Of a DNA stretch of 11,206 bases, positions 1 through 6,113 are shown piece by piece. This stretch comes from Ruthenibacterium avium. Its GTDB lineage: Bacteria > Bacillota > Clostridia > Oscillospirales > Ruminococcaceae. Under the pieces are notes generated by a model, which saw nothing but the letters and a program-made list of their open reading frames with translations, searched no databases and had not been told where the DNA came from. The stretch covers positions 1-11,206 of the forward strand of contig DWYA01000033.1 in assembly GCA_019118905.1 (NCBI GenBank), read 5' to 3'. The translations under genes were made by a program, and so were the position numbers. Each line of letters starts with the position of its first letter. Within the stretch, counting starts at the first letter, position 1.

Positions 1-87
1 TTATTCCCCCTTCCACCCCTTGCCGAGCAAAAGCGCATTGTAGAAAAATTAGAACAACTGCTGCCGCTGTGTGAAAGGTTGAAATGA
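1..87 (+). CDS. hsdS: Type I restriction enzyme specificity subunit, C-terminal end only (partial)
   Basis: Reading from base 1, 28 codons run to a TGA at 85-87 and end a protein whose start lies outside the window. The tail reads LFPLPPLAEQKRIVEKLEQ and continues LLPLCERLK. The P-L-P-P-L-x-E-Q-x-R-I-V-x-K/R-L-E-x-L pattern is the hallmark of the conserved coiled-coil spacer of HsdS, the DNA-recognition subunit of type I restriction-modification enzymes. That spacer docks onto HsdM and fixes the distance between the two target-recognition domains. Only this tail is visible, so the recognition domains, HsdM and HsdR cannot be assessed. The next gene starts 13 bp downstream and shares its ribosome binding site with this stop codon, which suggests co-transcription. 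Confidence 0.85.
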   Translation, partial: LFPLPPLAEQKRIVEKLEQLLPLCERLK

Positions 88-100
88 GGGGGCTTATACA

Positions 101-1183
101 ATGCCGTTAATTAAAGGTCTATATACGGCGCTTGGGATTGTTACAGGTGTTAATGCAATAACTTCGCTATACTTTTTCTGGCCAAGAGAGAGTACGTCTG
201 AGCCTGAGAGTGTGGAGCCGAACAAAAATAACTCCATTTGGACTTGGAAAGATACTATTTGGTTTTTTGTTATGATTGTGGCGACTATTCTGCTTGTATC
301 CGTAGCGCTATTTTCATTTTGGATTCTTAAAACGAGATTTTTAATGAGCGTTATTATAATCTCTTGTTTTTTGGGACAGATTGCAAGGTCTATCCCTAGT
401 GCAGGAACAGTAGGGAACATTGTGAGTGGAAAAGCCAGTAAAATACTCGGGATAAACGATTATATCTCCCTAATTACGTTGGCATTGGTTGTGAGCTATG
501 CGAATATTTATGGAATCTTAGATAAAGTTATCGAATACGTTGACCGCCAGACAAATACTATACTTTCGGACTGGACGCTACTTGGATTTTATGTTGCATC
601 AATTGCTATAACAACATTTTTTATATGCTCATTAGCCTTAAAGCCGCTCAAAATTATCATTGTGCTACTGAGAAAAGTATGCTCTCGCTTTAGCAATCAG
701 AAAGCTTCTTTGATATTTGACAAGTTGAAAAAGCAAGTCAATGGCAAATGCTCCACAAAAACCTTGACAGTATCTTTGATTGAATATAGCATTAAGCAAC
801 ATACTATTTTTTGTTGCCTCTTACGGTTAGGTGTACCCATTGCAGTAGCATTGGATATTTTTCGGATGACAGTATTATTTGCGTATGGACTTGTTGTTTC
901 GATTGTATGGGATTTAATGTGTATCATATTGTCTATTGAAAAACTTATTGCAAAGATAGCAAGTTGGATATTATCATTGTCGGACCGAAATGTTGTGGCA
1001 ATTTCCTTTAGGATTGCCGTTATTTTGGGATTTGGCTGTACCGTGATAATAAACCAATATCAACCTTTTTTGAAGGATAAAGAAACTACAGCCGTATTTG
1101 AGTTTATATCCAGCACAATTATTATCCCTGTTATTTTGGAATGGATTCTTTCGTACAAAGATAGCATAAAAAGTAAAAATTAA
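101..1183 (+). CDS. Multi-spanning membrane protein of unknown function, linked to hsdS
   Basis: This 360-residue protein is not recognised. Hydrophobic stretches suggest about eight membrane segments, near residues 7-26, 52-75, 80-97, 120-139, 159-190, 237-275 (probably two), 299-318 and 331-351. Between segments 5 and 6 (about 191-236) lies a basic soluble loop rich in Lys, Arg and Ser. The C-terminus is also basic. No catalytic motif is visible. The ATG at 101 is supported by GAGGGGG at 86-92, eight bases upstream and overlapping the hsdS stop, so the two genes are probably translated from one mRNA. The gene is AT-rich with many ATA and TTA codons, unlike the GC-richer genes to the right, and so looks like part of an acquired restriction/defence segment. 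A defence-accessory role is inference from position only. Confidence 0.8.
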   Translation: MPLIKGLYTALGIVTGVNAITSLYFFWPRESTSEPESVEPNKNNSIWTWKDTIWFFVMIVATILLVSVALFSFWILKTRFLMSVIIISCFLGQIARSIPSAGTVGNIVSGKASKILGINDYISLITLALVVSYANIYGILDKVIEYVDRQTNTILSDWTLLGFYVASIAITTFFICSLALKPLKIIIVLLRKVCSRFSNQKASLIFDKLKKQVNGKCSTKTLTVSLIEYSIKQHTIFCCLLRLGVPIAVALDIFRMTVLFAYGLVVSIVWDLMCIILSIEKLIAKIASWILSLSDRNVVAISFRIAVILGFGCTVIINQYQPFLKDKETTAVFEFISSTIIIPVILEWILSYKDSIKSKN

Positions 1184-1212
1184 AAGGTGTTCAATACCAA
1201 ATTAGAATAACA

Positions 1213-1252
1213 AAGCCATCCTGCGTCCTGTCTATCGGGCGCGGGATGGCTT
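1213..1252. terminator. Bidirectional intrinsic terminator between convergent genes
   Basis: A 13-bp stem pairs AAGCCATCCTGCG (1213-1225) with CGCGGGATGGCTT (1240-1252), with one wobble pair and a 14-nt loop. On the plus strand it is followed by TTGTTTGTT, and on the minus strand by TTTGTTATT. It lies between the stop of the membrane protein gene and the stop of the convergent merR-type gene, so it can serve both. Confidence 0.85.
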
Positions 1253-1257
1253 GTTTG

Positions 1258-2091
1258 TTATATTTCCCCCTCACAGGGCGTTACCCGCGCGGAAATTTTG
1301 AGGATATAGTGCGCGGGGTCGGGGGTGGAAAAATGGTCGATTAAATCATCTTCGTAAAGGTCGCCCGAAAGCTGATAGCCCTGCTGTGCAATCTCCTTTA
1401 AAAACAGGGCATACGCCTCGTTTTTTAAGCTGTCATAACTGCCCTTGTAATAATAAACGGCATACAGCCCCGCCGGTTTTTCCCAAACACCGGCTTGCGC
1501 GGTCGGCTCAAAAATCGGGTTGAAATAATAGCTTTCCACAAAGCGGCCTTGCAGTGCGTCCTGCTGCAAAATAATTTCCCCTGTTTGAAACCGCGCCCCA
1601 AAGCCGCTTTGCTCGCACAGCGCGAAATGTTCGCCAATTTTTTCGCAAAAGTCTTGCTCGGTGGGCGGTGCGGAAAAATCTGTTTTTGTCACAAGCAGAT
1701 ATTCACGTTCCAGCGGCTGCACTGTCAATTTGCCGCACACACAATTCAGCCCTTCCCGGATGCTTTCCATTGTTTGGGAAAGCGCTTGCTCCATTTCCAA
1801 AAGCCGCTGGCGCTCCTGCGCAAGGGCTTTGCGCCGCTCTTGCAGCAGCCGAAGTCCCGCCGAAGCGTCCGGGTTATGCAGATAATCGCCCGCTTGTGCA
1901 AGCGGCGTTCCGCTGGCTTTTAAAATCGCGAGCAAATCCATCTCGTAAAACTGCGAAAGCGTATAAAAGCGGTAGCCGTTTTGTGCCACAAACGCCGGTT
2001 TTAACACTCCTATTTTGTCGTAATACAGCAAGGTGTCGCGCGTTACGCCGCACAAAGCGGCAAATTCGCTGATTCGATAAACAGTTTTCAT
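1258..2091 (-). CDS. MerR-family regulator with GyrI-like effector domain (BmrR-like)
   Basis: The N-terminal 70 residues (YRISEFAALCGVTRDTLLYYD, then KIGVLKP and NGYRFY) form the winged-helix DNA-binding domain of MerR proteins. Residues about 85-112 are a Gln/Glu/Arg-rich coiled coil of the kind used for antiparallel dimerisation. The C-terminal part (about 120-270) resembles the GyrI-like drug-binding domain of BmrR, ending in GLYAVYYYKGSYDS and YEDDL; an acidic residue here binds cations in BmrR. Length (277 aa) matches BmrR-type regulators. The ribosome binding site AAGGGGG lies 7 bases before the ATG on the minus strand and overlaps the -35 region of the divergent MATE promoter. Such proteins twist a promoter with an over-long spacer to activate it. 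The likely target is the adjacent pump gene and probably merR itself. The inducer cannot be deduced. Confidence 0.93.
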   Translation of the reverse strand: MKTVYRISEFAALCGVTRDTLLYYDKIGVLKPAFVAQNGYRFYTLSQFYEMDLLAILKASGTPLAQAGDYLHNPDASAGLRLLQERRKALAQERQRLLEMEQALSQTMESIREGLNCVCGKLTVQPLEREYLLVTKTDFSAPPTEQDFCEKIGEHFALCEQSGFGARFQTGEIILQQDALQGRFVESYYFNPIFEPTAQAGVWEKPAGLYAVYYYKGSYDSLKNEAYALFLKEIAQQGYQLSGDLYEDDLIDHFSTPDPAHYILKISARVTPCEGEI

Positions 2092-2102
2092 GTCAATCCC
2101 CC

Positions 2103-2133
2103 TTGACCCGTGTGTTACTCCATAGTTTATAAT
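2103..2133 (+). promoter_or_regulatory. MerR-type promoter of the MATE gene with 19-bp spacer
   Basis: TTGACC (2103-2108) and a perfect TATAAT (2128-2133) are separated by exactly 19 bp. Normal sigma-A promoters have about 17 bp. The 19-20-bp spacer is the known signature of promoters activated by MerR proteins, which bind the spacer. Dyad symmetry in the spacer (around TGTG...CATA) is only partial. The position between the divergent regulator and pump genes fits. The merR promoter must overlap on the other strand, but no convincing pair of hexamers is seen for it. Confidence 0.85.
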
Positions 2134-2146
2134 GAAACAGGAATTT

Positions 2147-2173
2147 CGGCAAGAGACGGCGCGTCTTTTGCCG
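2147..2173 (+). other. 12-bp hairpin in the MATE mRNA leader
   Basis: CGGCAAGAGACG (2147-2158) pairs with CGTCTTTTGCCG (2162-2173) along all 12 positions with one G-U pair, leaving a 3-nt loop. It sits between the predicted transcription start (about 2140) and the ribosome binding site AGGGGAGG (2182-2189). No U-tract follows, so it is not a standard terminator. A role in mRNA stability or translation is possible but unproven. Confidence 0.6.
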
Positions 2174-2194
2174 CATAGTCAAGGGGAGGACACG

Positions 2195-3538
2195 ATGAAA
2201 AAAGAAATTTCACACACCTTTTCGCTGGGACAGCTGGTGCTGTTTTCTCTGCCTGCGGTGGCGATGCTGATGGTCACTTCGCTGTACACGGCGGTGGACG
2301 GTGTATTCATTGCCCGTTATGTGGGAAGTGATGCGCTTTCCGCCATTAACATTATGCTGCCGCTGGACACGCTTTCCTATGGCGTTGCCATTATGCTTGG
2401 TACGGGCGCCAGTGCGGTGATTGGCCGCAAGCTGGGCCAAGGGCGCACGCAGGAGGCTTATGAGAATTTCAGCCTTGTCACTGTGGCGGCGGTGGTGATT
2501 GGCTTGGCGTTAAGCGTGGGCATTACCGTGTTTTTCGAGCCGCTTGCCGTTTGGCTGGGCGCTAGCCCGCGCCTTTTACCGTACTGTATGCAATACGGCT
2601 ATATTTTGTTTGGCGCGTCCGTGTTTACGGTGGTACAGGTGATGTATCAGTCCCTTTTTATCACGGCGGGAAAATCGCAGTTGGCGCTTTGGCTGACGGG
2701 CTTTAGCGGTGTGTTAAATGTTGTACTCGACTGGCTCTTTATTGTAGTGTTCCAGTGGGGCATGGCGGGTGCGGCGCTTGGCACCATTGCCGGGCGCATC
2801 ATCGGCGGGGTTGTTCCCATTGTGTACTTTCTCACGAAACGCGGCGGAATGCTTTCCTACGGCGCTTTGCGCTGGGATGGCCGATTTTTGGCAAAAACGC
2901 TTTCTAACGGGTCGTCGGAAATGGTTTCCAACTTGGCGGCGGGCGTGACGACGTTATTATTTAACCTTTCTATGATGGAGCTTGCGGGCGAGGACGGCGT
3001 GGCGGCTATGACCATTGTGCTTTACACGCAGTTTGTTTATACAGCGGTGTATGTCGGTTTTTCCAACAGCGCCGCCCCAGTGATCAGCTATCACTACGGC
3101 AGCGGCAACCGCGCGTATTTAAAAAAGCTGTTCCAAAGCTGTGTGGTCATTGTCACCGCCAGCACGGCGCTGATGCTGGCGGGGTCAATTATGTTTGCAA
3201 AGCCTCTCATCAGCCTGTTTGCCAAAGACCAGCAAACCGTCTTTGCGCTGGCATATCACGGCTACATGATTTTCATTTGGAACTTTCTGTTTGCCGGGTA
3301 CAACATTTTCAGCTCCGGCCTGTTCACGGCGCTGTCAAACGGCGCAGTTTCGGCGGCGATTTCCTTTTTAAGAACGCTGGTGTTTGTCACGGGCAGTATT
3401 CTGCTTTTGCCGCGCGTGATGGGTATGGACGGCATTTGGCTTGCCATTCCGCTGGCAGAGGTGATGACGTTTTGCGTGGCGGTGTTTTTTGTGCTTCGTT
3501 ACGGTACGCGAGAGTATCACTTTTTGGGGCGTGAATAA
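2195..3538 (+). CDS. MATE-family multidrug efflux transporter
   Basis: The 447-residue protein has about 12 membrane segments and typical MATE/MepA features. These are an early LFSLPAVAMLMVTSLYTAVD followed by GVFIARYVG in helix 1, then GTGASAVIGRKLGQG in the first loop, and a repeated two-bundle organisation. MATE transporters export cationic drugs across the cytoplasmic membrane using Na+ or H+ gradients. An upstream in-frame ATG at 2132 would add 21 residues, but it lies within the -10 box, so it cannot be on the mRNA from that promoter. The ATG at 2195 has AGGGGAGG at 2182-2189, five bases upstream, and gives the family's usual length. The gene is divergent from a BmrR-like regulator and driven by a 19-bp-spacer promoter, so it is probably drug-induced. 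Substrates are not predictable. Confidence 0.95.
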   Translation: MKKEISHTFSLGQLVLFSLPAVAMLMVTSLYTAVDGVFIARYVGSDALSAINIMLPLDTLSYGVAIMLGTGASAVIGRKLGQGRTQEAYENFSLVTVAAVVIGLALSVGITVFFEPLAVWLGASPRLLPYCMQYGYILFGASVFTVVQVMYQSLFITAGKSQLALWLTGFSGVLNVVLDWLFIVVFQWGMAGAALGTIAGRIIGGVVPIVYFLTKRGGMLSYGALRWDGRFLAKTLSNGSSEMVSNLAAGVTTLLFNLSMMELAGEDGVAAMTIVLYTQFVYTAVYVGFSNSAAPVISYHYGSGNRAYLKKLFQSCVVIVTASTALMLAGSIMFAKPLISLFAKDQQTVFALAYHGYMIFIWNFLFAGYNIFSSGLFTALSNGAVSAAISFLRTLVFVTGSILLLPRVMGMDGIWLAIPLAEVMTFCVAVFFVLRYGTREYHFLGRE

Positions 3539-3602
3539 AGAGACTGTCGAAAAACCGCCGCCTGATTCAGAAAGAACCCGGGCTGCAAGGGGAAAAAGGC
3601 TT

Positions 3603-3628
3603 GGAAAAGGGGGCTAGCCCTCTTTTCC
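3603..3628 (+). terminator. Probable terminator of the MATE gene
   Basis: GGAAAAGGGGG (3603-3613) pairs with CCCTCTTTTCC (3618-3628) around a CTAG loop, 11 bp with one G-U pair. It is followed by ATTTTAAAT, a modest U-rich tail. It lies 64 bp after the pump stop codon and is the first strong hairpin downstream. The weak tail keeps confidence moderate. Confidence 0.55.
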
Positions 3629-3642
3629 ATTTTAAATCGGGA

Positions 3643-3682
3643 TTCAGTTTGTGAAAAAGCGAAGCTTTTTCGACAAACTGAA
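3643..3682. repeat. Long hairpin (inverted repeat) in the MATE-arsC gap
   Basis: TTCAGTTTGT (3643-3652) pairs with ACAAACTGAA (3673-3682). After a one-base bulge (G3672), GAAAAAGC (3653-3660) pairs with GCTTTTTC (3664-3671) around a 3-nt loop. That makes 18 bp in total. There is no U-tract on either strand. The right-arm segment TTTTTCGACA (3666-3675) could instead pair with TGTCGAAAAA at 3545-3554, a perfect 10-bp alternative. It may be a dispersed palindromic element or part of a terminator cluster. Confidence 0.65.
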
Positions 3683-3711
3683 CAGCCCTTTGCGAAATTC
3701 GCAAAGGGCTG
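3683..3711 (-). terminator. Perfect 14-bp hairpin after arsC, possible terminator
   Basis: CAGCCCTTTGCGAA (3683-3696) pairs perfectly with TTCGCAAAGGGCTG (3698-3711) across a single-base centre. It begins 6 bases after the arsC stop and directly abuts the long hairpin at 3643-3682. The minus-strand downstream sequence is only mildly U-rich (TTCAGTTTG), so it is an atypical terminator. It might act with the next hairpin to end or stabilise the ars transcript. Confidence 0.6.
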
Positions 3712-3717
3712 AGCGTC

Positions 3718-4185
3718 TTACTGTGTGCGCAGTTTTTCGCGCAGGGCAAGCATATTTTTTTCAATTTGTTCAATGGTTTGCCGAAATACTTCATCGGATT
3801 GGCCGGAAGGGTCGTCCAGCCCCCAGTTTTCCGCATATTGATACTTCACATTTGGGCAGCTGACATTGCACCCCATAAAAATCACCACGTCCGGCGCGGG
3901 AATGTCGCTGATGAGCTTATTGTGCTGGGTTTGCTCCATGTCGATGCCGTGCAGCTGCTTCATCATGCGCACGGCGTCGGGGTTAATGTGGTCTTTCAGT
4001 TCTGTACCGGCAGAATAGCTTTCAAACACATCGCTTGCCAATTTTTTGCCCAGTGCTTCCGCCATTTGGCTGCGGCACGAGTTGTGGACGCACAAAAACG
4101 CAACCTTTGGTTTGCCTTCGCATTGAATCTGCGGGCGGCAGTGCTCAAAATTATGGTCGGTTAGGGGATCTAAGCCTTGGTTCAT
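3718..4185 (-). CDS. arsC: Arsenate reductase, low-molecular-weight phosphatase (thioredoxin-coupled) type
   Basis: This 155-residue protein reduces arsenate to arsenite. It shows VAFLCVHNSCRSQMAEA, the CX5R phosphatase-fold loop with nucleophile C32 and R38. The redox pair C106/C110 sits in MGCNVSCP, and WGLDDPSG carries the Asp-Pro loop. In this family the three cysteines relay a disulfide to thioredoxin. A 26-residue leader containing HNFEHC and a second Cys precedes the point where most family members begin, and no internal start codon exists to remove it. A TTG at 4209 would add 8 more residues. The ATG at 4185 is preferred because it follows AGAAAGG and lies 35 bp after the previous gene. 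It is the last gene of the arsR-permease-thioredoxin-arsC cluster. Confidence 0.92.
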   Translation of the reverse strand: MNQGLDPLTDHNFEHCRPQIQCEGKPKVAFLCVHNSCRSQMAEALGKKLASDVFESYSAGTELKDHINPDAVRMMKQLHGIDMEQTQHNKLISDIPAPDVVIFMGCNVSCPNVKYQYAENWGLDDPSGQSDEVFRQTIEQIEKNMLALREKLRTQ

Positions 4186-4220
4186 AAAAATCAAACCTTT
4201 CTGTTTCAAAACCTTGTTTT

Positions 4221-4583
4221 TTACGCTTGGCCTTGTGCCAGCGGAGCCAGTGCCTTTGCCGCTTCGTCCTGCGTCAGTACCTTACCGCTGGAAACCACCG
4301 TTTCATTGACCACCAGCGCCGGGGTACTCATCACGCCGTATTTGGCAATTTCGGCAAAATCGGTTACGGCTTCCAGCTTCACGGAAAGCCCCAGTGCATT
4401 GGCGGCTGCCTGTGTGTGTTCCATCAGCGTGTGACACGCCGCACAGCCGCCGCCCAGCACCTTCACTGCGGGTGCGCCGTCCGGCGCAGAAGTGCTTTGT
4501 GCCGCCGGGGCACAAGTGCCGCCGCAGGTACAGGCGGTGTTTTCCGGGGTTGTTTTCTTTTTCATAAAACCGAATAAACTCAT
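4221..4583 (-). CDS. Small thioredoxin-like redox protein with Cys-rich N-terminal tail
   Basis: Residues about 38-113 match the small thioredoxin/glutaredoxin-like family (TM0996/MTH895 type, 'redox-active disulfide protein 2'). They carry a VLGGGCAACHTL active site (C47-A-A-C50), a STPALVVN segment with the cis-proline P88, and an EAAKAL end. Ahead of this fold is an extra tail of about 37 residues with ACTCGGTC (C18, C20, C24) followed by an Ala/Ser/Pro linker. Two ATGs are adjacent. AGGAGG lies 4 bases from the first (4586) and 7 from the second (4583), so the second is chosen. Proteins of this family often neighbour YraQ/ArsP-type permeases. Here the gene lies between the permease and arsC, so it could reduce ArsC or carry thiol-bound arsenite. 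The role is inferred. Confidence 0.85.
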   Translation of the reverse strand: MSLFGFMKKKTTPENTACTCGGTCAPAAQSTSAPDGAPAVKVLGGGCAACHTLMEHTQAAANALGLSVKLEAVTDFAEIAKYGVMSTPALVVNETVVSSGKVLTQDEAAKALAPLAQGQA

Positions 4584-4629
4584 CATGGTTCCTCCTTTTG
4601 TGAATCTGTCAAAAAATCAGGATGCAATT

Positions 4630-4648
4630 TTGTGTAATCATTACACAA
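4630..4648. repeat. Perfect 19-bp palindrome over the permease stop codon
   Basis: TTGTGTAAT (4630-4638), a single C, then ATTACACAA (4640-4648) form perfect 9-bp arms. The palindrome contains the permease stop codon (4641-4643). No U-tract follows on the minus strand. It could be a weak mRNA hairpin that sets the ratio of permease to downstream mRNA, or a protein-binding site. Function unknown. Confidence 0.5.
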
Positions 4649-5654
4649 GCCATCCTTGAAAAGCGTTGAAAAAGCAGCCTACCAAGAGAATGCCCACCGT
4701 GCAAATGGCAATAAACGCCGCAAGCAAGGGCGGCTTTACCGCCTTTTTCAGCATAATCATGGAAGGCAGACTCAGCGTGGTGACTGCCATCATAAACGAA
4801 AGCACCGTGCCAAGCCCTGCGCCCTTTGCCAAAAGGCTTTCCGCCACGGGAATGGTGCCAAAAATATCGGCATACATGGGAATGCCCACCACGGTGGCGA
4901 GCAGCACGGAAAGCGGATTGTTTCCGCCCAGAATCCCCTCCACCCATGCGGCGGGGATGGCGTTGTGAATGACTGCTCCAATGCCTACGCCGATGAAAAT
5001 ATAGGGCGCAACCTTTTTTACCGTGGAAACCAGCTGCCCGCGCGCATACGCCACACGGTCACGGCGTGTCGGCGTCTGTGCGGCGGCGTTCACGTTGGGT
5101 GCGTTTTTGATAAAATCTTCCACATAGCGCTCCATGCCAAGCTTTTGCAAAACGGTGCCGCCGACAATCGCCACCACAAGCCCAAGCACAACATAGACTA
5201 CCGCGACCCTTGCGCCGAAAATGCTCATTAAAAGCACCAGCGAGCCAAGGTCTACCATCGGGGAGGAAATCAAAAACGAAAACGTCACCCCAACGGGCAG
5301 TCCCGCGCCGGTAAAGCCCATGAAAAGCGGAATGGACGAACACGAGCAAAACGGCGTCACCGTACCCAAAAGCGCGGAAACCGTGTTGGCGGCAAGGCCG
5401 TTAAAACGCCCTAAAATTCGTTTGGTGCGCTCGGGCGGAAAATAGCTTTGGATATAGGAAATGCAGAAAATCAGCACCGAAAGCAAAATGAAAATTTTAA
5501 TGGTGTCATAAATAAAAAACTGCACCCCGCCGCCCAGCGGCGTGTCGGGCGAAAGCCCTGCCGTGTTCAGTAAATTTCCAATTAAAGTATTCAGCCATTT
5601 CATGCCCAAAATTTGGTCTTGGAAAAACAGCCATGCGCTTTGCAGCCCCTCCAT
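4641..5654 (-). CDS. arsP: Permease of the YraQ/ArsP family (probable organoarsenical exporter)
   Basis: The 337-residue membrane protein has about eight segments. It contains the family signature TPFCSCSSIPLF (residues 100-111), GFTGAGLPVG, the SFLISSPMVD segment, and later GIPMYADIFGTIP near the second half-repeat. This is the DUF318/YraQ permease family, which includes ArsP, an exporter of trivalent organoarsenicals such as methylarsenite. ArsP proteins are of similar size. The link to arsenic rests on the ArsR and ArsC neighbours; other YraQ proteins have unknown substrates, so the symbol is tentative. The start ATG at 5654 follows AAGGGGG on the minus strand. The gene lies after a terminator behind arsR and may have its own promoter (5676-5704). 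No ArsB or Acr3 exporter is visible in the cluster. Confidence 0.82.
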   Translation of the reverse strand: MEGLQSAWLFFQDQILGMKWLNTLIGNLLNTAGLSPDTPLGGGVQFFIYDTIKIFILLSVLIFCISYIQSYFPPERTKRILGRFNGLAANTVSALLGTVTPFCSCSSIPLFMGFTGAGLPVGVTFSFLISSPMVDLGSLVLLMSIFGARVAVVYVVLGLVVAIVGGTVLQKLGMERYVEDFIKNAPNVNAAAQTPTRRDRVAYARGQLVSTVKKVAPYIFIGVGIGAVIHNAIPAAWVEGILGGNNPLSVLLATVVGIPMYADIFGTIPVAESLLAKGAGLGTVLSFMMAVTTLSLPSMIMLKKAVKPPLLAAFIAICTVGILLVGCFFNAFQGWLV

Positions 5655-5675
5655 GTGGAAAACCCCCTTTTGATA

Positions 5676-5704
5676 GTTCTAAAAAATTCGATATGAAAAG
5701 CCAA
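5676..5704 (-). promoter_or_regulatory. Possible internal promoter for the permease gene
   Basis: On the minus strand TTGGCT (5699-5704) and TAGAAC (5676-5681) are 17 bp apart, directly after the arsR terminator. The spacer contains AAATTCGAT (plus-strand 5684-5692), which resembles AAATTTCGAT (6067-6076) in the arsR operator region. The hexamers are imperfect, so this is tentative. Confidence 0.4.
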
Positions 5705-5707
5705 AAG

Positions 5708-5732
5708 AAAAGCCACCTTCGTGATGGCTTTT
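5708..5732 (-). terminator. Terminator/attenuator between arsR and the permease
   Basis: On the minus strand AAAAGCCATC pairs with GGTGGCTTTT around a 5-nt loop, and CTTTT follows. One position is a G-U pair only in minus-strand RNA and would be a mismatch in plus-strand RNA, which supports the minus direction. It lies about 16 bases after the arsR stop codon. It probably lowers read-through from arsR into the rest of the cluster. Confidence 0.7.
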
Positions 5733-5748
5733 TCAGCATAGAAAAAAA

Positions 5749-6033
5749 TCAGGGCGTTCCAACCTGTGTCAACTGTGCCAATAGGGCAAGCGCGGCTTCG
5801 CGGCCTTGCTCGCTGATGGCGTAGTGCGTCCATTTGCCCTCGGTGCGCCCGGTGACAACGCCGGAATCACACAAAATTTTCATGTGATAGGACAGTGTCG
5901 ACTGCCCAATCTGCAAATGCTCCAACAGCACACAGGCACATTTTTCCCCGCTGCGCAGCAATTCTAAAATTTGGAGGCGGTTTACATCGCAAAAGGCTTT
6001 AAACACCTTGGCTTGTTTTGCATAAGTGTCCAT
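5749..6033 (-). CDS. arsR: ArsR-family metalloid-responsive repressor
   Basis: The 94-residue protein is a typical ArsR/SmtB winged helix. It has AFCDVNRLQILELLRSGEKC, then LLEHLQIGQSTLSYHMKILCDSGVV as recognition helix and wing entry, and a wing with GRTEGKWTHYAI. C32-A-C34 occupies the position of the ELCVCDL motif of classical ArsR, which binds As(III) or Sb(III) and releases DNA. C15 and C55 are additional thiols that might complete a three-coordinate site, although this cannot be judged by sequence alone. The ATG at 6033 follows AGAGAGGG. It is the first gene of the cluster and probably represses its own promoter at 6085-6113. The metal-site Cys pair, with arsC downstream, makes arsenic the best guess. 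Confidence 0.92.
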   Translation of the reverse strand: MDTYAKQAKVFKAFCDVNRLQILELLRSGEKCACVLLEHLQIGQSTLSYHMKILCDSGVVTGRTEGKWTHYAISEQGREAALALLAQLTQVGTP

Positions 6034-6050
6034 AAACGCCCTCTCTTTAA

Positions 6051-6083
6051 ACTTAAATAAATTGATAAATTTCGATTTGAAGT
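6051..6083. promoter_or_regulatory. AT-rich candidate ArsR operator
   Basis: The arsR leader, just downstream of the -10 box, is almost pure A/T with imperfect inverted arms: ACTTAAAT (6051-6058) and ATTTGAAGT (6075-6083), differing by one base. It includes AAATTTCGAT (6067-6076). ArsR repressors bind AT-rich dyads at this location. The symmetry is imperfect and the assignment is inferred from position. Confidence 0.5.
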
Positions 6084-6084
6084 T

Positions 6085-6113
6085 ATTCTAGCACGGTTCT
6101 GCTTCGCTGTCAA
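6085..6113 (-). promoter_or_regulatory. Strong ars promoter inside the 3' end of the kinase gene
   Basis: On the minus strand a perfect TTGACA (6108-6113), a 17-bp spacer and TAGAAT (6085-6090) precede arsR. The -10 box contains the stop codon of the upstream kinase gene (6088-6090), and the -35 box lies within its last codons. No terminator separates the two genes, so read-through from the kinase operon is also possible. Confidence 0.85.

Noticed and set aside
2132..2194. Upstream ATG extending the MATE protein by 21 residues
   Set aside because: The codon overlaps the -10 box, the added segment is not membrane-like, and the ATG at 2195 has a strong ribosome binding site.
3567..3863. Short open frames on both strands across the hairpin region and arsC 3' end
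   Set aside because: They run through inverted repeats or overlap arsC out of frame and have no ribosome binding site or recognisable domain.
4186..4209. TTG start adding 8 residues to ArsC
   Set aside because: A rare start without a clear ribosome binding site; the ATG at 4185 follows AGAAAGG.
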